Source of the DNA: Megaustenia siamemsis
Lineage: Eukaryota; Mollusca; Gastropoda; Stylommatophora; Ariophantidae
Direction: 5' to 3'
Length of the DNA stretch: 64,000 bases
Assembly (NCBI GenBank): GCA_032433765.1
Contig: JAVIAB010000046.1
Coordinates: 61,974,951-62,038,950 of the forward strand
Shown here: positions 35,784-47,245 of the stretch, in pieces
How the letters are laid out: every line of letters starts with the position of its first letter
Position numbering within the stretch: the first letter of the stretch is position 1
Made by a program: the position numbers and the translations under genes
The notes under the pieces: model-generated
The model's input: the letters and a program-made list of their open reading frames with translations, nothing else
The model's database searches: none
Told to the model about the DNA's origin: nothing

Positions 35784-36681
35784 CTATCCTTTGACCTTTC
35801 GAGCCGTAGCCGGTCCATAGGGCGTAGACCAAGATACTCCTCTTATCTGAATTTTTGCTCTATCAGTTTTCAATTCTTTTAAATATATTTTATCAAATCT
35901 CGCCATTTGTCTCTGTTCTGTGCAAGCAGCTCTATCTCATTGAGGGAGCCGAATCCTGTTGCTCTTGCCTCTCTCATCAATGTTCTTATCAGTGTCTCTC
36001 TGGGTCTTCCTCTTTTTCTCTTACCTGTTGTTTCCTATATGAGGGTGTGCTTTGCTATTCGGTTATCTCTTCTCATCACATGTCCAACATATGACCATCA
36101 TCTTTTCTTTATTACTGAAGATATTAGTGGTTGATTGGCGATTTCTCTAATTTCTTCATTTGTTTTGAATTCGTTCCACCAAGTATTTTCCTTAGACATT
36201 TATTTTCGAATGCGTTCAACTTTGTTTCTATATCTCTTGTTGTTTTCCAGCTTTCACACGCATACGTATGGGTTGATAGTACATTTGATTTGAATAGTCT
36301 AGGTTTTGTGTTTGTGCTGATGAGTTTTGATTTCCACAACTTTTCAAGGCTTCTGAAAGACATTGCTGCTTAAGCTATTCTGATTCTAATTTCTTTGCTT
36401 GTATCCCCTTCTCGATCAATGTGACTTCCAAGACAGATAAAGTGATCGATCTCTTCTGCTGGTTTGTTTTCCATGTATATTTTGTCGTCTGTTGAATTAA
36501 ACTTTTCATGACTTTAGTCTTTTCATGATTGATCTCAAGCCTAGTTTTGCTGGCTATTGATGATATTTCATTTGTGTTTTCCTGCATCGTTTTTATCTGG
36601 CTGCTGATGAGAACTATGTCATCAGCAAAGTCGAGGTCCTCCAAATGGTCTCCTTGTATCTATTCGATGCCTTTATTACCA
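35784..36681 (-). mobile_element. LINE family A copy nested in LINE D1 (copy A4)
   Basis: An 898-bp, 5'-truncated insertion. It begins near the second catalytic block (LEDLDFADDIVLISSQIKTM in the ORF at 36375-36644) and runs through MSFRSLEKLWKSKLISTNTK, ACESWKTTRDIETKLNAFEN and KCLRKILGG to the 3' end. It is flanked on both sides by TGTTATGTAT (35774-35783 and 36682-36691), a 10-bp target-site duplication. It carries frameshifts and stops, so it is inactive. The plus-strand ORFs across it are shadows. Confidence 0.9.
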
Positions 36682-36849
36682 TGTTATGTATTCTGTATAG
36701 TATATATTGTTGCATATGTCTGTGATCAATTCAATGCCAAAATCTTCTAGTGCCTTTATCATCACTATCTGTATGTTGTCAGGTCCTGCATTGTTCTCCC
36801 TTTTACCTGCAGCTTTTCCTTTTTTTCTTATTCCAGCTACACCCGTGTG

Positions 36850-37140
36850 ACTCTCTCTTTCCCATTCTGACCATGGTCCACGACGCAGGGAAGAAATGTT
36901 TCTTTTCTTGTACCAGTTTCGATTATTTTGTTTTGGATGTTTCATTACTAGTTAGCTATGTAGGATTAGTTCTATTTACTTACATATCTGTGCGTGTGTG
37001 TTGTTTATTTGTTCCTGCTGAAGGCCTATTGAGCCGAAACGTCGTTCAAATCGGTGTCGTCTATCAATCACGTAAAGCTTTTACCATACCATTTTTTTTC
37101 TATTTAATTTTTTCAATTCTCTCTCACATTTAACTTTCCT
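36850..37140 (+). mobile_element. Unclassified insert in D1 with a hammerhead-like motif
   Basis: This stretch separates two parts of the D1 linker and has no LINE D homology. At 37015-37058 it reads CTGCTGA, a GGC/GCC hairpin, GAAAC, a six-pair stem and GTC. That is the order of a hammerhead ribozyme core (CUGANGA, stem II, GAAA, stem III, UH), as found in Penelope-like and other small retroelements. The core differs from consensus at one key adenine (A6 is C), stem II has an unpaired A, and stem I is not evident. At best it is a degenerate ribozyme. Confidence 0.3.
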
Positions 37141-37404
37141 GCAGCTTCGCATTGTATGCATTCATTTGCATTTCTTTGCCTTAATCCCTTATCCCTTTTA
37201 CATTGTTTGTACAGCTTTTTTTCATTTCCGATTTTAAGATTTGATAGCCTGGTGTGCATTTTATAATTGGCTTCTTTACCCTTTCATCATAAGATAATTA
37301 TGTTATATTTTCCTACCATCTATTGATTATATTTTTGTTGTCTGTTAGCATTTTTCCGTTTTTGCTTGCAACACATTCCTTTTATGTGGCTCTTTTATCT
37401 AAAC

Positions 37405-39450
37405 TCGTCATCATCATCATCATCATCATCATTATCATCATTATTGAGTGCCATCTCCGCATCGAAGGTTGGCTACCATGGAGCGCCATTCTACTCTGTC
37501 TTTTGCTTTGATGGTGCAGATTGTCATAGGCTGACTTATCCATCTTTTGATGTTACTCGTCCATGCTAGTCTTGGTCTGCCTCTGCCTCGTTTACCTTGT
37601 ATTTGTACTTCCAATATTAATTTTCATTAGGCTGTTGTGTCTTTTAACATGTTCCAAAAATTTCATTTGTCTTGTTCTAATTGTATTTAGTAGTTCTCTT
37701 GTCATTTTTAGTTGTTTTAAAACTTCATCGTTTGTTTCCTTTTCTTTCCATCCAATTCTACCTATTCTTCTATAAATACACATTACAAATGCTTCAATTT
37801 TCAGTTATGTTTTATTGTCTAATGTCCATGTTTCTGCGCCATACGGAATATCGAGAAGATGTAACATTTTGCTATTCTTAGTTTTAGCCCTGGTGTTATT
37901 TGTTTTGATGTTAGTATATTTTTCATGGCATTAAAATTACTTTTTGCTATACCTATTCTTTTGTTTATTTCATTTTTACATTTTCTATCACTGGTTATAG
38001 TATGTCCCAGGTAGTTGTAGCTCTGAACTGTCTCCTTCAACTTTGATATTTAATTGTAGGTCTTGAGAACTTTCTTTGGTTATGATAATAGTTTTAGTCT
38101 TTTTGATATTCATATCTAGTCCATATATTTTGCTTGTCATGTTTATTTCATTAAGTAATTGTAGATCTTTAGGATTTTCTGCTGGCAATACTGTATCACC
38201 AGCATATCTTAGGTTATTGATTATCTTTCCATTAATGTTTAAGCCTGGCATCTCTGAGATGTTTTTAAAGATTTGCTCAGTGTATAGATTGAACAAGCTT
38301 GGTGATAGATTGCATTGTTGTCTTACTCCTCTTTTTATATCAATGGGTGTAGAGTTCTCCTTGTTATATTTTAGTATTACTTTTTTGCTCCCAGTACAAA
38401 TTACATATTGGTCGTATGTCTGTGTCGTATATCTTTTAGGCAGTCTATGAGTTGATTATGGTGTATTCTATGAAAAGCTTTGGTGCAGTCTCTGAAGCAG
38501 GCATATATTGGTTTGTTTACTTCTGTGTACTTTTCGATCAATGTCCTCATGCTGAATATGTTAAACTAATAATTCTCTTTATTTTTGTGTGCATCCCTCT
38601 TAAATCTTGCTTATTTTCCATAGTTTCGATTTCTAGACATCTTAGACTGAGCCAGTCTTCTTTTGCCTTTTTGCACATTGAGCGTATTTCATTATCTATT
38701 TTATTGTAATTGGTAGTATTCTTCGCTTTTCTTCTTTCTTCCATTTTTTTTCAAATATGACCTCAGATATCTGTTTTCTTTTTCTTTTTTTTTTCTCTTT
38801 TGGGTAAGATATCACAAGTTTCTTGTATGATGTCCTTTATGAATTACCATTTGGTTGTGACTTTTTCATCAGGATGTTCTTTTCTGGGCTGCTCAATCCC
38901 TTCTTCTAGCAGCTTCTGGAATGTATTCTTTATTTGTATTGTATAAGTATCTTTAACATCTTTTTTATTTAAAGCTGTTATGTCTAGTGTTATTGCTGAA
39001 TTAGTCTTTTGTTTGCTTCTCTTTTATTTTAATCATTACAGGATTGTGATCTGAATTAATATCTGCTCCTGAACAGGTTTTGGCTTTCTTGACGCTGTTT
39101 CCGAACCGATCTTTAATCATTATGTAATCTATTTGATTCCTCTTCTTATCTCCAGGACTTTTCCATGCATAGAGTTACCTTTTCCTTTGCTCAAAGTAGG
39201 TGTTACATATTCTCAGCCTGTTTACTTCATAAAATTGCATTAATCTTTCTCCTCTGTCATTTATTTTTTCCCAGACCATGATTTCCTACAATGGTCTTAT
39301 ATCTACCTTTTCCTACTTTAGCGTTCAAGTCACCCATTACAATCAAGTCGTCTGAAGATTTCGCTTCATAACTTTATTTAGATCTTCATAGTAAGCCTCT
39401 ATTAGTTCATGTGAATAGTCTTGAGTTGGTGCGTGTATCTGTATCTTCCG
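37405..39450 (-). mobile_element. LINE family D with endonuclease and RT parts and a TGA tail (copy D2)
   Basis: From 39450 downward the minus strand shows an AP-like endonuclease: IQIHAPTQDYSHELIEAYYE, DDLIVMGDLNAKVGKGRYKT, KSPGDKKRNQIDYIMIKD and SDHNPVMIKI (GDLN, DY and SDH catalytic motifs). A linker with KIDNEIRSMCKKAKEDWLSL follows, then a jump into the RT: TEQIFKNISEMPGLNINGKI, NNLRYAGDTVLPAEN and GLDMNIKKTKTI. YADD has become YAGD, so the polymerase is dead. Much of the linker and RT fingers are deleted near 38550. The 3' end (GGCTACCATGG region) is followed by ATAATGATGATAATGATGAT, a (TGA)n tail. Confidence 0.85.
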
Positions 39451-40248
39451 CCCCATCTACAGTCACAGACGTTGTGTATTCGGAATGGACATTCCCGGTA
39501 GGCGCCATTGTTGACAAAATAGACGTTGGCCTGTCGAACCGCGAACACACGTTGGCCAATAGTTTATATGGTTAAACACGTCGACACAAGAAGAACAAAT
39601 AATATTCCACCGAAATATCGATAAAGGTCACAGTCCATCCGCTCGTCAGTAGTAAACATAACTACAAATGGGAAAAGCAGCACATTATTTCACAACTAGA
39701 CTGTCGTGCAAATCATTTAAACACGTCAGCAAGAGCCTACACGCAGCCACCTTAATCAGTATCAACAATCAGATAGTAAGAGAGACAGCAGACGCCGTCA
39801 GACAATAGGGGTAATTAGACATGTTCGTGCCAGAACACGCGAGTGTAAGATGTAATGCGTGCGCTGACAGGCTTACCAGTTTGCCTGATGTTGGATGAGA
39901 AAGAGCAATGGACGCGCTGACATTCTCAATGTTTGTCCTAGATACCCTAGAAGACAATCAGACTGTAAAACTGAATCCGCAGTCCTGAACAGGCTGCACG
40001 AATATGTCGCAGCTGGGAGATGTCTGGCGCGAGAGCTACTCGGGAATCTAACGAAGACCTGTCAACCAACACAACACCAGTGACGTTAGTCCCTGCACGT
40101 TGAGGGATATATTCCTGGGAAGATCTGAGCACTTGTCCGATGTGAAATGAGGATGACCTGTGGACTAAACTAAGCTAGACAATATAATAGGCGAGTAAGT
40201 TCAAGTAACTTGGACAAATATAACTTATTGAATGATGTAAAGACTTAC
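39451..40248. other. Unique stretch, possibly intronic, with one weak exon candidate
   Basis: No repeat array. At 39877-39946 on the minus strand a good acceptor (GATTGTCTTCTAG), 70 bp and a donor GTAAGC frame the peptide VSRTNIENVSASIALSHPTS, but its entry phase does not match the neighbouring exon. The segment at about 40053-40115 (CAACACCAGTGACGTTAGTC) recurs near 59543-59605. Confidence 0.35.
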
Positions 40249-40299
40249 CGAACCCAGAGAGCTCTGCAGACTGGCTATAGTGGCCTTGTTAGCGACAGT
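40249..40299 (-). CDS. Putative 51-bp coiled-coil micro-exon
   Basis: On the minus strand an acceptor TTGTTATTTCAG is followed by 17 codons, TVANKATIASLQSSLGS, and a perfect donor GTAAGTCTTT. The exon is phase 0 at both ends. I, L and L are spaced 3-4. The SLQSS motif resembles TLESS at the end of the exon at 25344. Both splice sites are near consensus, which makes this better supported than its length suggests. It probably belongs to the minus-strand coiled-coil gene. Confidence 0.5.
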
Positions 40300-40419
40300 C
40301 TGAAATAACAAGGGAAATATAGTAGCATATGTATGTGTTTATATTGTATAGGTAATATGTTGTGAGAGATGTTAATATAGTTATAGGGGTATATGTGTGT
40401 GTTTAATGGGTATATGGGT

Positions 40420-40690
40420 GCGGTTGGGATAACAGAAACGATGACTGACAGACAGGCTGGATGAGTTAAGCGCGGTTGGGATAACAGAAACGATGACTGA
40501 CAGACAGGCTGGATGAGTTAAGCGCGGTTGGGATAACAGAAACGATGACTGACAGACAGGCTGGATGAGTTAAGCGCGGTTGGGATAACAGAAACGATGA
40601 CTGACAGACAGGATGGATGAGTTCAGCGCGGTTGGGATAACAGAAACGATGACTGACAGACAGGATGGATGAGTTAAGCGCGGTTGGGAT
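40420..40690. repeat. 52-bp minisatellite
   Basis: About five copies of a 52-bp unit with GCGGTTGGGATAACAGAAAC and ACTGACAGACAGGCTGGATG (starts at 40420 and 40472), with a degraded copy at the right. Confidence 0.95.
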
Positions 40691-40794
40691 AACAGAAGTT
40701 ATGATTGAGTGACAGAATGGATGTACTTGGTGCGGCCGAGATAAATGAGTGATAGAATGTGTATAAACTGGACAAGAACATCATGGAGAGAAAG

Positions 40795-41450
40795 CGAGGT
40801 TGTTGGATGAATACATCTCGTGGAAGTGGCAGTGCCAGGCAGGTATAGGAAAAGAAGAGGGAGAGAGAAAGCGAGGTTGTTGGATGAATACATCTCGTGG
40901 AAGTGGCAGTGCCAGGCAGGTATAGGAAAAGAGAGGGAGAGAGAAAGCGAGGTTGTTGGATGAATACATCTCGTGGAAGTGGCAGTGCCAGGCAGGTATA
41001 GGAAAAGAGAGGGAGAGAGAAAGCGAGGTTGTTGGATGAATACATCTCGTGGAAGTGGCAGTGCCAGGGAGGTATAGGAAAAGAGAGGGAGAGAGAAAAT
41101 GAGGTTGTTGGATGAATACATCTCGTGGAAGTGGCAGTGCCAGGGAGGTATAGGAAAAGAGAGGGAGAGAGAAAGCGAGGTTGTTGGATGAATACACCTC
41201 GTGGCAGTGCCAGGGAGGTATAGGAAAAGAGAGGGAGAGAGAAAATGAGGTTGTTGGATGAATACACCTCGTGGCAGTGCCAGTGAGATATAGGAAAAGA
41301 GAGGGAGAGAGAAAGCGAGGTTGTTGGATGAATACACCTCGTGGCAGTGCCAGGGAGATATAGGAAAAGAGAGGGAGAGAGAAAGCGAGGTTGTTCGATG
41401 AATACACCTCGTGGAAGTGCCAGGGAGATATAGGAAAAGAGAGGGAGAGA
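40795..41450. repeat. 76/70-bp minisatellite
   Basis: About nine copies of a unit with GAGGTTGTTGGATGAATACA and GAGAGGGAGAGAGAAAGC (starts at 40796, 40873, 40949). Right-hand copies lack AAGTGG and are 70 bp. The three overlapping minus-strand ORFs of about 200 codons (with SSNNLAFSLPLFSY repeats) are frame-rotated read-through of the array and not a gene family. Confidence 0.95.
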
Positions 41451-41718
41451 GAAAGAAAGCGTGTGAGAGAAAGCTAGGTTGAAGCTAAGGCTACCAAAGA
41501 GACATTAGATAACAGGTGCACATATAGGAGATAGAAAAGAATAAAGAAGTGAGTTTAAAGATGATATCCAGGCAGCAAAGACACAGCTGATCACAGAACA
41601 AGATAGGAAAGATGACGATTAACAAGATTATAAATATACAACCATTCACAGAATGGAATACTAATGACGCAGCCAGTTCAAAAAGGAAAGATTGTCAGGA
41701 CATAGTGATACACACACA
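41451..41718. other. Spacer, nothing recognised
   Basis: Unique sequence between the array and the LINE D3 fragment. No supported feature. Confidence 0.35.
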
Positions 41719-42218
41719 CTATTTCACATGTAGCCAATAATCACTGACTATGACATTTTGCTTACACAAGTTTATTAGATCGTCGGTTGTACAAGTGAAT
41801 GTACTAGTAGAGTCATCTAAAATTGCAAGTTCCAATTCTAAAATTAAATTCTTGGCTTGAATGTGCTCAAGAGGTTTGATAAATACTTGTAGGTTTTGAG
41901 AATTATCCTTGCTTATGACCATAGTTTTAGTCTTTTTGATATTCATATCTAGTCCATATTTTTTTGCTTGTCTTGTGTTTATCATTAAGTAATTGTTGTA
42001 ATCTTTACGATTTTCTGCTAGTAGTACAGTATCATCAGCGTATCGTTGGTTATTGATTATTTGTCCATTAATGTTTAGGCCTGGCATCTGTGTGATGTTT
42101 TTAAAGATTTGCTCAGTGTATAGATTGAACAAGCTTGGTGATAGGATACATCCTTGTCTTACTCCTCTTTTTATATCAATGGGTGTAGAGTTCTCTTTGT
42201 TATATTTTATTTTACTGT
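41719..42218 (-). mobile_element. LINE family D reverse transcriptase fragment (copy D3)
   Basis: The minus-strand ORF reads MFNLYTEQIFKNITQMPGLN, INNQRYADDTVLLAENRKD and KKYGLDMNIKKTKTMVISKD. It retains the catalytic YADD lost in D2. After SQNLQV the sequence diverges from D2 (DDSTSTFTCTTDDLINLC), so a foreign sequence follows or the copy was truncated there. Upstream of the ORF a frame with the RQGC region continues to about 42218, where it meets a plus-strand LINE fragment. Confidence 0.8.
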
Positions 42219-42224
42219 TTGCTC

Positions 42225-42570
42225 CCCTCGATACAGATCTTCATGAATGGATGCTTGTGCAGAATAAAAGATTGGAATGGCAGGACAAAGTCACTTCTTA
42301 GAACTACGGGAAAGTACCAGACATATGCTATAGATGAAACAAAAACGATGGGCTAAATGGAACACACACTGCTGAAGACAACTGAAAGCATTACACAAAC
42401 AAATCGTCTTTTGGAATCTCCAAGGGAGGAGATAAAGAACTAGGCCAAAAAAAAAAAAAACCATGGAGAAAACAGATGAAGACAGAGATAAAGAGGATGG
42501 GGAAGACATTGAACGATTTTAAATTAATGGCAAGAAACAGAACGGCTTGGCATATATTGAAGACCTAATC
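42225..42570 (+). mobile_element. LINE C-terminal fragment of another family (family H)
   Basis: The plus strand encodes DLHEWMLVQNKRLEWQDKV and, after a frameshift at an A-run, RPKKPWRKQMKTEIKRMG then MARNRTAWHILKT. The last part matches the RPKTTWRR...A-x-DR-x-W signature at the C terminus of many LINE polyproteins. The overlapping minus ORF is a shadow. It is head to head with D3 and abuts the 38-bp array. Confidence 0.6.
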
Positions 42571-44515
42571 TCGATAGGGAGTTGCAAGCGTTTGTTGAAG
42601 ACTTACGTTCTACAGGGAGTTGCAAGTATTTGTTGAAGACTTACTCTCCACAGGGAGTTGCAAGTGTTTGTTGAAGACTTACGTTCTACAGGGAGTTGCA
42701 AGTATTTGTTGAAGACTTACTCTCCACGGGGAGTTGCAAGCGTTTGTTGAAGACTTACGCTCTACAGGGAAATGCAAGTATTTCTTGAAGACTTACTCTT
42801 CACAGGATTTCCAAGTATTTGTTGAAGACTTACTCTTCACAGGGATTTCCAAGTATTTGTTGAAGACTTGCTCTTCACAGGGATTTCCAAGTATTTGTTG
42901 AAGACCTACTCTCCACAGAAAGTTGCAAGTATTTGTTGAAGACTTACGTTCTACAGGGAGTTGCGAGTATTTGTTGAAGACTTACGCTCTACAGGGAGTT
43001 GCAAGTATTTGTTGAAGACTTACGTTCTACAGGGAGTTGCGAGTATTTGTTGAAGACTTACGTTCTACAAGGAGTTGCGAGTATTTGTTGAAGACTTAGT
43101 TCTACAGGGAGTTGCGAGTATTTGTTGAAGACTTACGTTCTACAGGGAGTTGCAAGTATTTGTTGAAGACTTACTCTCCACAGGGAGTTGCGAGTATTTG
43201 TTGAAGACTTACGTTCTACAGGGAGTTGCGAGTATTTGTTGAAGACTTACGCTCTACAGGGAGTTGCGAGTATTTGTTGAAGACTTACGTTCTACAAGGA
43301 GTTGCGAGTATTTGTTGAAGACTTACGTTCTACAAGGAGTTGCGAGTATTTGTTGAAGACTTACGCTCTACAGGGAGTTGAAAGTATTTGTTGAAGACAT
43401 ATGCTCTACATGGCGTTTCAAGTATTTGTTGGACAACTACGCTCTACAGGGAGTTGCAAGTATTTGTTGAAGACCAATACTCTACATGGAGTTGCAAGTG
43501 TTTGATGAAGACCTACGCTCTACAGGGAGTTGCGAGTATTTGTTGAAGACTTACGTTCTACAGGGAGTTGCGAGTATTTGTTGAAGACTTACGTTCTACA
43601 GGGAGTTGCGAGTATTTGTTGAAGACTTACTCTCCACAGGGAGTTGCGAGTATTTGTTGAAGACTTACGTTCTACAGGGAGTTGCGAGTATTTATTGAAG
43701 ACTTACTCTCCACAGGGAGTTGCGAGTATTTGTTGAAGACCTACGCTCTACAGGGAGTTGCGAGTATTTGTTGAAGACTTACGTTCTACAGGGAGTTGCG
43801 AGTATTTGTTGAAGACTTACGTTCTACAGGGAGTTGCGAGTATTTGTTGAAGACTTACGCTCTACAGGGAGTTGAAAGTATTTGTTGAAGACTTACGCTC
43901 TACAGGGAGTTGAAAGTATTTGTTGAAGACTTACGCTCTACAGGGAGTTGCAAGTATTTGTTGAAGACCTATACTCTACATGGAGTTGCAAGTGTTTGAT
44001 GAAGACCTACGCTCTACAGGGAGTTGCAAGTGTTTGTTGAAGACCTAGGCTCTACAAGGAGCAGATAGTATTTGTTGAAGACCTGCGCTCTACTGGCAGC
44101 TGAAAGTGTTTGTTGCAGACCTAGGCTCTACAGGTAGCTGAAAGTGTTTGTTGCAGACCTAGGCTCTAAAGGTAGCTGAAAGTGTTTGTTGCTGACCTAG
44201 GCTCTACTGGCAGCTGAAAGTGTTTGTTGCAGACCTATGCTCTACTGGTAGCTGAAAGTGTTTGTTGCAGACCTATGCTCTACTGGCAGCTGAAAGTGTT
44301 TGTTGCAGACCTAGGCTCTACAGGTAGCTGAAAGTGTTTGTTGCTGACCTAGGCTCTACAGGTAGCTGAAAGTGTTTGTTGCTGACCTAGGCTCTACAGG
44401 TAGCTGAAAGTGTTTGTTGAAGACCTAGGCTCTACAGGTAGCTGAAAGTGTTTGTTGCAGACCTAGGCACTACAGGTAGCTGAAAGTCTTTGTTGCAGAC
44501 CTAGGATCTACAAGT
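42570..44515 (-). repeat. 38-bp minisatellite with a donor-like GTAAGT in most units
   Basis: About 51 copies of a 38-bp unit (starts at 43021 and 43059) containing AGGGAGTTGCGAGTATTTGT and TGAAGACTTACGTTCTAC. On the minus strand the left and middle units carry AACGTAAGTCTTC or AGCGTAAGTCTTC, a perfect 5' splice site core. In the right-hand subfamily (about 44050-44515) this is lost (CTAGGTCTGC) and CACTTTCAG appears instead. I could not identify an exon at either edge, so the splice resemblance may be coincidental. Confidence 0.95.
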
Positions 44516-46985
44516 ATCTCTTTACCACGTCATCTTTTTACTACGCCATCTCTCTACTACGTCATCTCTTTACTACTTCATCTCTTTACAACGCCATCTC
44601 TTTACTACGTCATCTATTTACTACATCATCTCTTTACTACATCATCTCTTTACTACGTCATCTCTTTACTATGCAATCTCTTTACTATACAATCTCTTTA
44701 CTACATCATCTCTTTAAAACATCATCTCTTTATTACACAATCTCTTTACTACATCATCTCTTTACTATACAATCTCTTTACTACATCATCTCTTTACAAC
44801 ATCATCTCTTTACTATACAATCTCTTTACTACATCATCTCTTTACTATACAATCTCTTTACTACATCATCTCTTTACTATACAATCTTTTTACAACATCA
44901 TCTCTTTACTGCACAATCTCTTTACTACATCATCTCTTTACTATAAAATCTCTTTACTACATCATCTCTTTACTATAAAATCTCTTTACTACATCACCTC
45001 TTTACTACATCATCTCTTTACAACATCATATCTTTACTATACAATCTCTTTACTACATCATCTCTTTACTATACAATCTCTTAACAACATCATGTCTTTA
45101 CTATAAAATCTCTTTACAACATCATATCTTTACTATACAATATCTTTACTACATCATCTCTTTACTATACAATCTCTTTACAACATCATCTCTTTACTAC
45201 ATCATCTCTTTACTACATCATCTCTTTACTATACAATCACTTTACATCATCTCTTTACTATACAATCTCTTTACTACATCATCCCTTTACTACATCATCT
45301 CTTTACTAAACAATCTCTTTACTATACAATCTCTTTACTACATCATCTCTTTACTATACAATCTCTTTACTACGTCATCTCTCTACTACACCATCTCTTT
45401 ACTACGCCATCTCTCTACTACACCATCTCTTTAATACGCCATCTCTCAACTACACCATCTCTTTACTACACCATCTCTCTACTACGTCATCTCTCTGCTA
45501 CACCATCTCTCTACTACACCATCTCTTTACTACGTTATCTCTCTACTACACCATCTTTTTACTACGTCATCTCTCTGCTACACCATCTCTCTACTACACC
45601 ATCTCTTTACAACGTCATCTCTCTACTGCACCATCTCTCTTCTACACCATCTCTTTACTACGTTATCTCTCTACTACACCATCTCTCTACTACACCATAT
45701 CTTTACTACATCATCTCTTTACTACGTCATCTCTTTACTATGCAATCTCTTTACTATACAATCTCTTTACTACATCATCTCTTTAAAACATCATCTCTTT
45801 ATTACACAATCTCTTTACTACATCATCTCTTTACTATACAATCTCTTTACTACATCATCTCTTTACAACATCATCTCTTTACTATACAATCTCTTTACTA
45901 CATCATCTCTTTACTATACAATCTCTTTACTACATCATCTCTTTACTATACAATCTCTTTACAACATCATCTCTTTACTGCACAATCTCTTTACTACATC
46001 ATCTCTTTACTATAAAATCTCTTTACTACATCATCTCTTTACTATAAAATCTCTTTACTACATCACCTCTTTACTACATCATCTCTTTACTACATCATAT
46101 CTTTACTATACAATCTCTTTACTACATCATCTCTTTACTATACAATCTCTTAACAACATCATGTCTTTACTATAAAATCTCTTTACAACATCATATCTTT
46201 ACTATACAATATCTTTACTACATCATCTCTTTACTATACAATCTCTTTACAACATCATCTCTTTACTACATCATCTCTTTACTACATCATCTCTTTACTA
46301 TACAATCACTTTACATCATCTCTTTACTATACAATCTCTTTACTACATCATCCCTTTACTACATCATCTCTTTACTAAACAATCTCTTTACTATACAATC
46401 TCTTTACTACATCATCTCTTTACTATACAATCTCTTTACTACGTCATCTCTCTACTACACCATCTCTTTACTACGCCATCTCTCTACTACACCATCTCTT
46501 TAATACGCCATCTCTCAACTACACCATCTCTTTACTACACCATCTCTCTACTACGTCATCTCTCTGCTACACCATCTCTCTACTACACCATCTCTTTTAC
46601 TACGTTATCTCTCTACTACACCATCTTTTTACTACGTCATCTCTCTGCTACACCATCTCTCTACTACACCATCTCTTTACAACGTCATCTCTCTACTGCA
46701 CCATCTCTCTTCTACACCATCTCTTTACTACGTTATCTCTCTACTACACCATCTCTCTACTACACCATATCTTTACTACGTCATCTATTTACTACACCAT
46801 CTCTCTACTACACCATCTCTTTACCATGTCATCTCTCTACTACGTCATCTCTCTGCTACACCATCTCTCTACTACACCATCTCTTTACTACGTCATCTCT
46901 CTGCTACACCATCTCTCTACTACACCATCTCTTTACTACACCATCTCTCTACTACGTCATCTATCGACTACGTCATCTCCACACC
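44515..46985. repeat. 16-bp minisatellite with a 1069-bp higher-order duplication
   Basis: About 150 copies of CTCTTTACTACATCAT-type 16-bp units with ACTATACAATC, ACTACACCATC and ACTACGTCATC variants. The same sequence of variants (including rare ones such as TTTAAAACATC) recurs 1069 bp later (for example 44671 and 45740), so a block of about 1.07 kb was duplicated. The 91-codon ORFs are repeat read-through. Confidence 0.97.
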
Positions 46986-47245
46986 CTAACCGTGTTTGCC
47001 TCGGCTGTTTCCTAGCGCGCTTTTACCATTGGTACCATATCGTTCGTAATTTGAAAGACGTTTCTTTTTTCGCTCGTTCCGCATTTCATCTATGTCATTA
47101 GATCTTCTTACCTGCTAAATACACACATAAATATATACATATATATATATACATATATATACATACATATATATACACACACATCCCATAAAATAGACAA
47201 TCTGACAGGACTCCATCACTAGACAGACACTTGTCAGGACATGAA
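46986..47245. other. Spacer with TA/CA microsatellite and a truncated copy of the 84-bp repeat
   Basis: 47120-47180 is ATATACATATAT simple sequence. 47200-47245 (CATCACTAGACAGACACTTG) is the left part of the intronic repeat that resumes at 52900. It belongs to the intron downstream of the exon at 53773 if that gene is real. Confidence 0.7.

Larger units (their letters stand above)
35385..37400 (-). mobile_element. LINE family D remnant interrupted by two insertions (copy D1)
   Basis: Minus-strand reading, 5' to 3': a linker with ILKSEMKKAVQTM (about 37190), an unrelated insert (about 36850-37140), NAGPDNIQIVMIKALEDFG and ITDICNNIYYTEYIT (36800-36690), the nested LINE A4, then NELKTSTFIALSIKNSAVEY, MSHVTKFLLKVIQRRNQNKI, QFGFRKNGGAKKVIFCMRTL and YACFINYTKAFDRVHHKQLL (RT fingers and the first catalytic block). 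The reading frame resumes exactly once the nested element and one target copy are removed. It ends in the 43-bp array. Confidence 0.8.

Noticed and set aside
39877..39946. Candidate 70-bp coiled-coil exon on the minus strand
   Set aside because: Splice sites look good, but the open frame needs entry phase 2 and the neighbouring exon leaves phase 0. The peptide pattern is weak. Kept only as a note.
40674..41407. Three overlapping minus-strand ORFs of about 200 codons
   Set aside because: Frame-rotated readings of the 76/70-bp array, all giving the same SSNNLAFSLP-type peptide.
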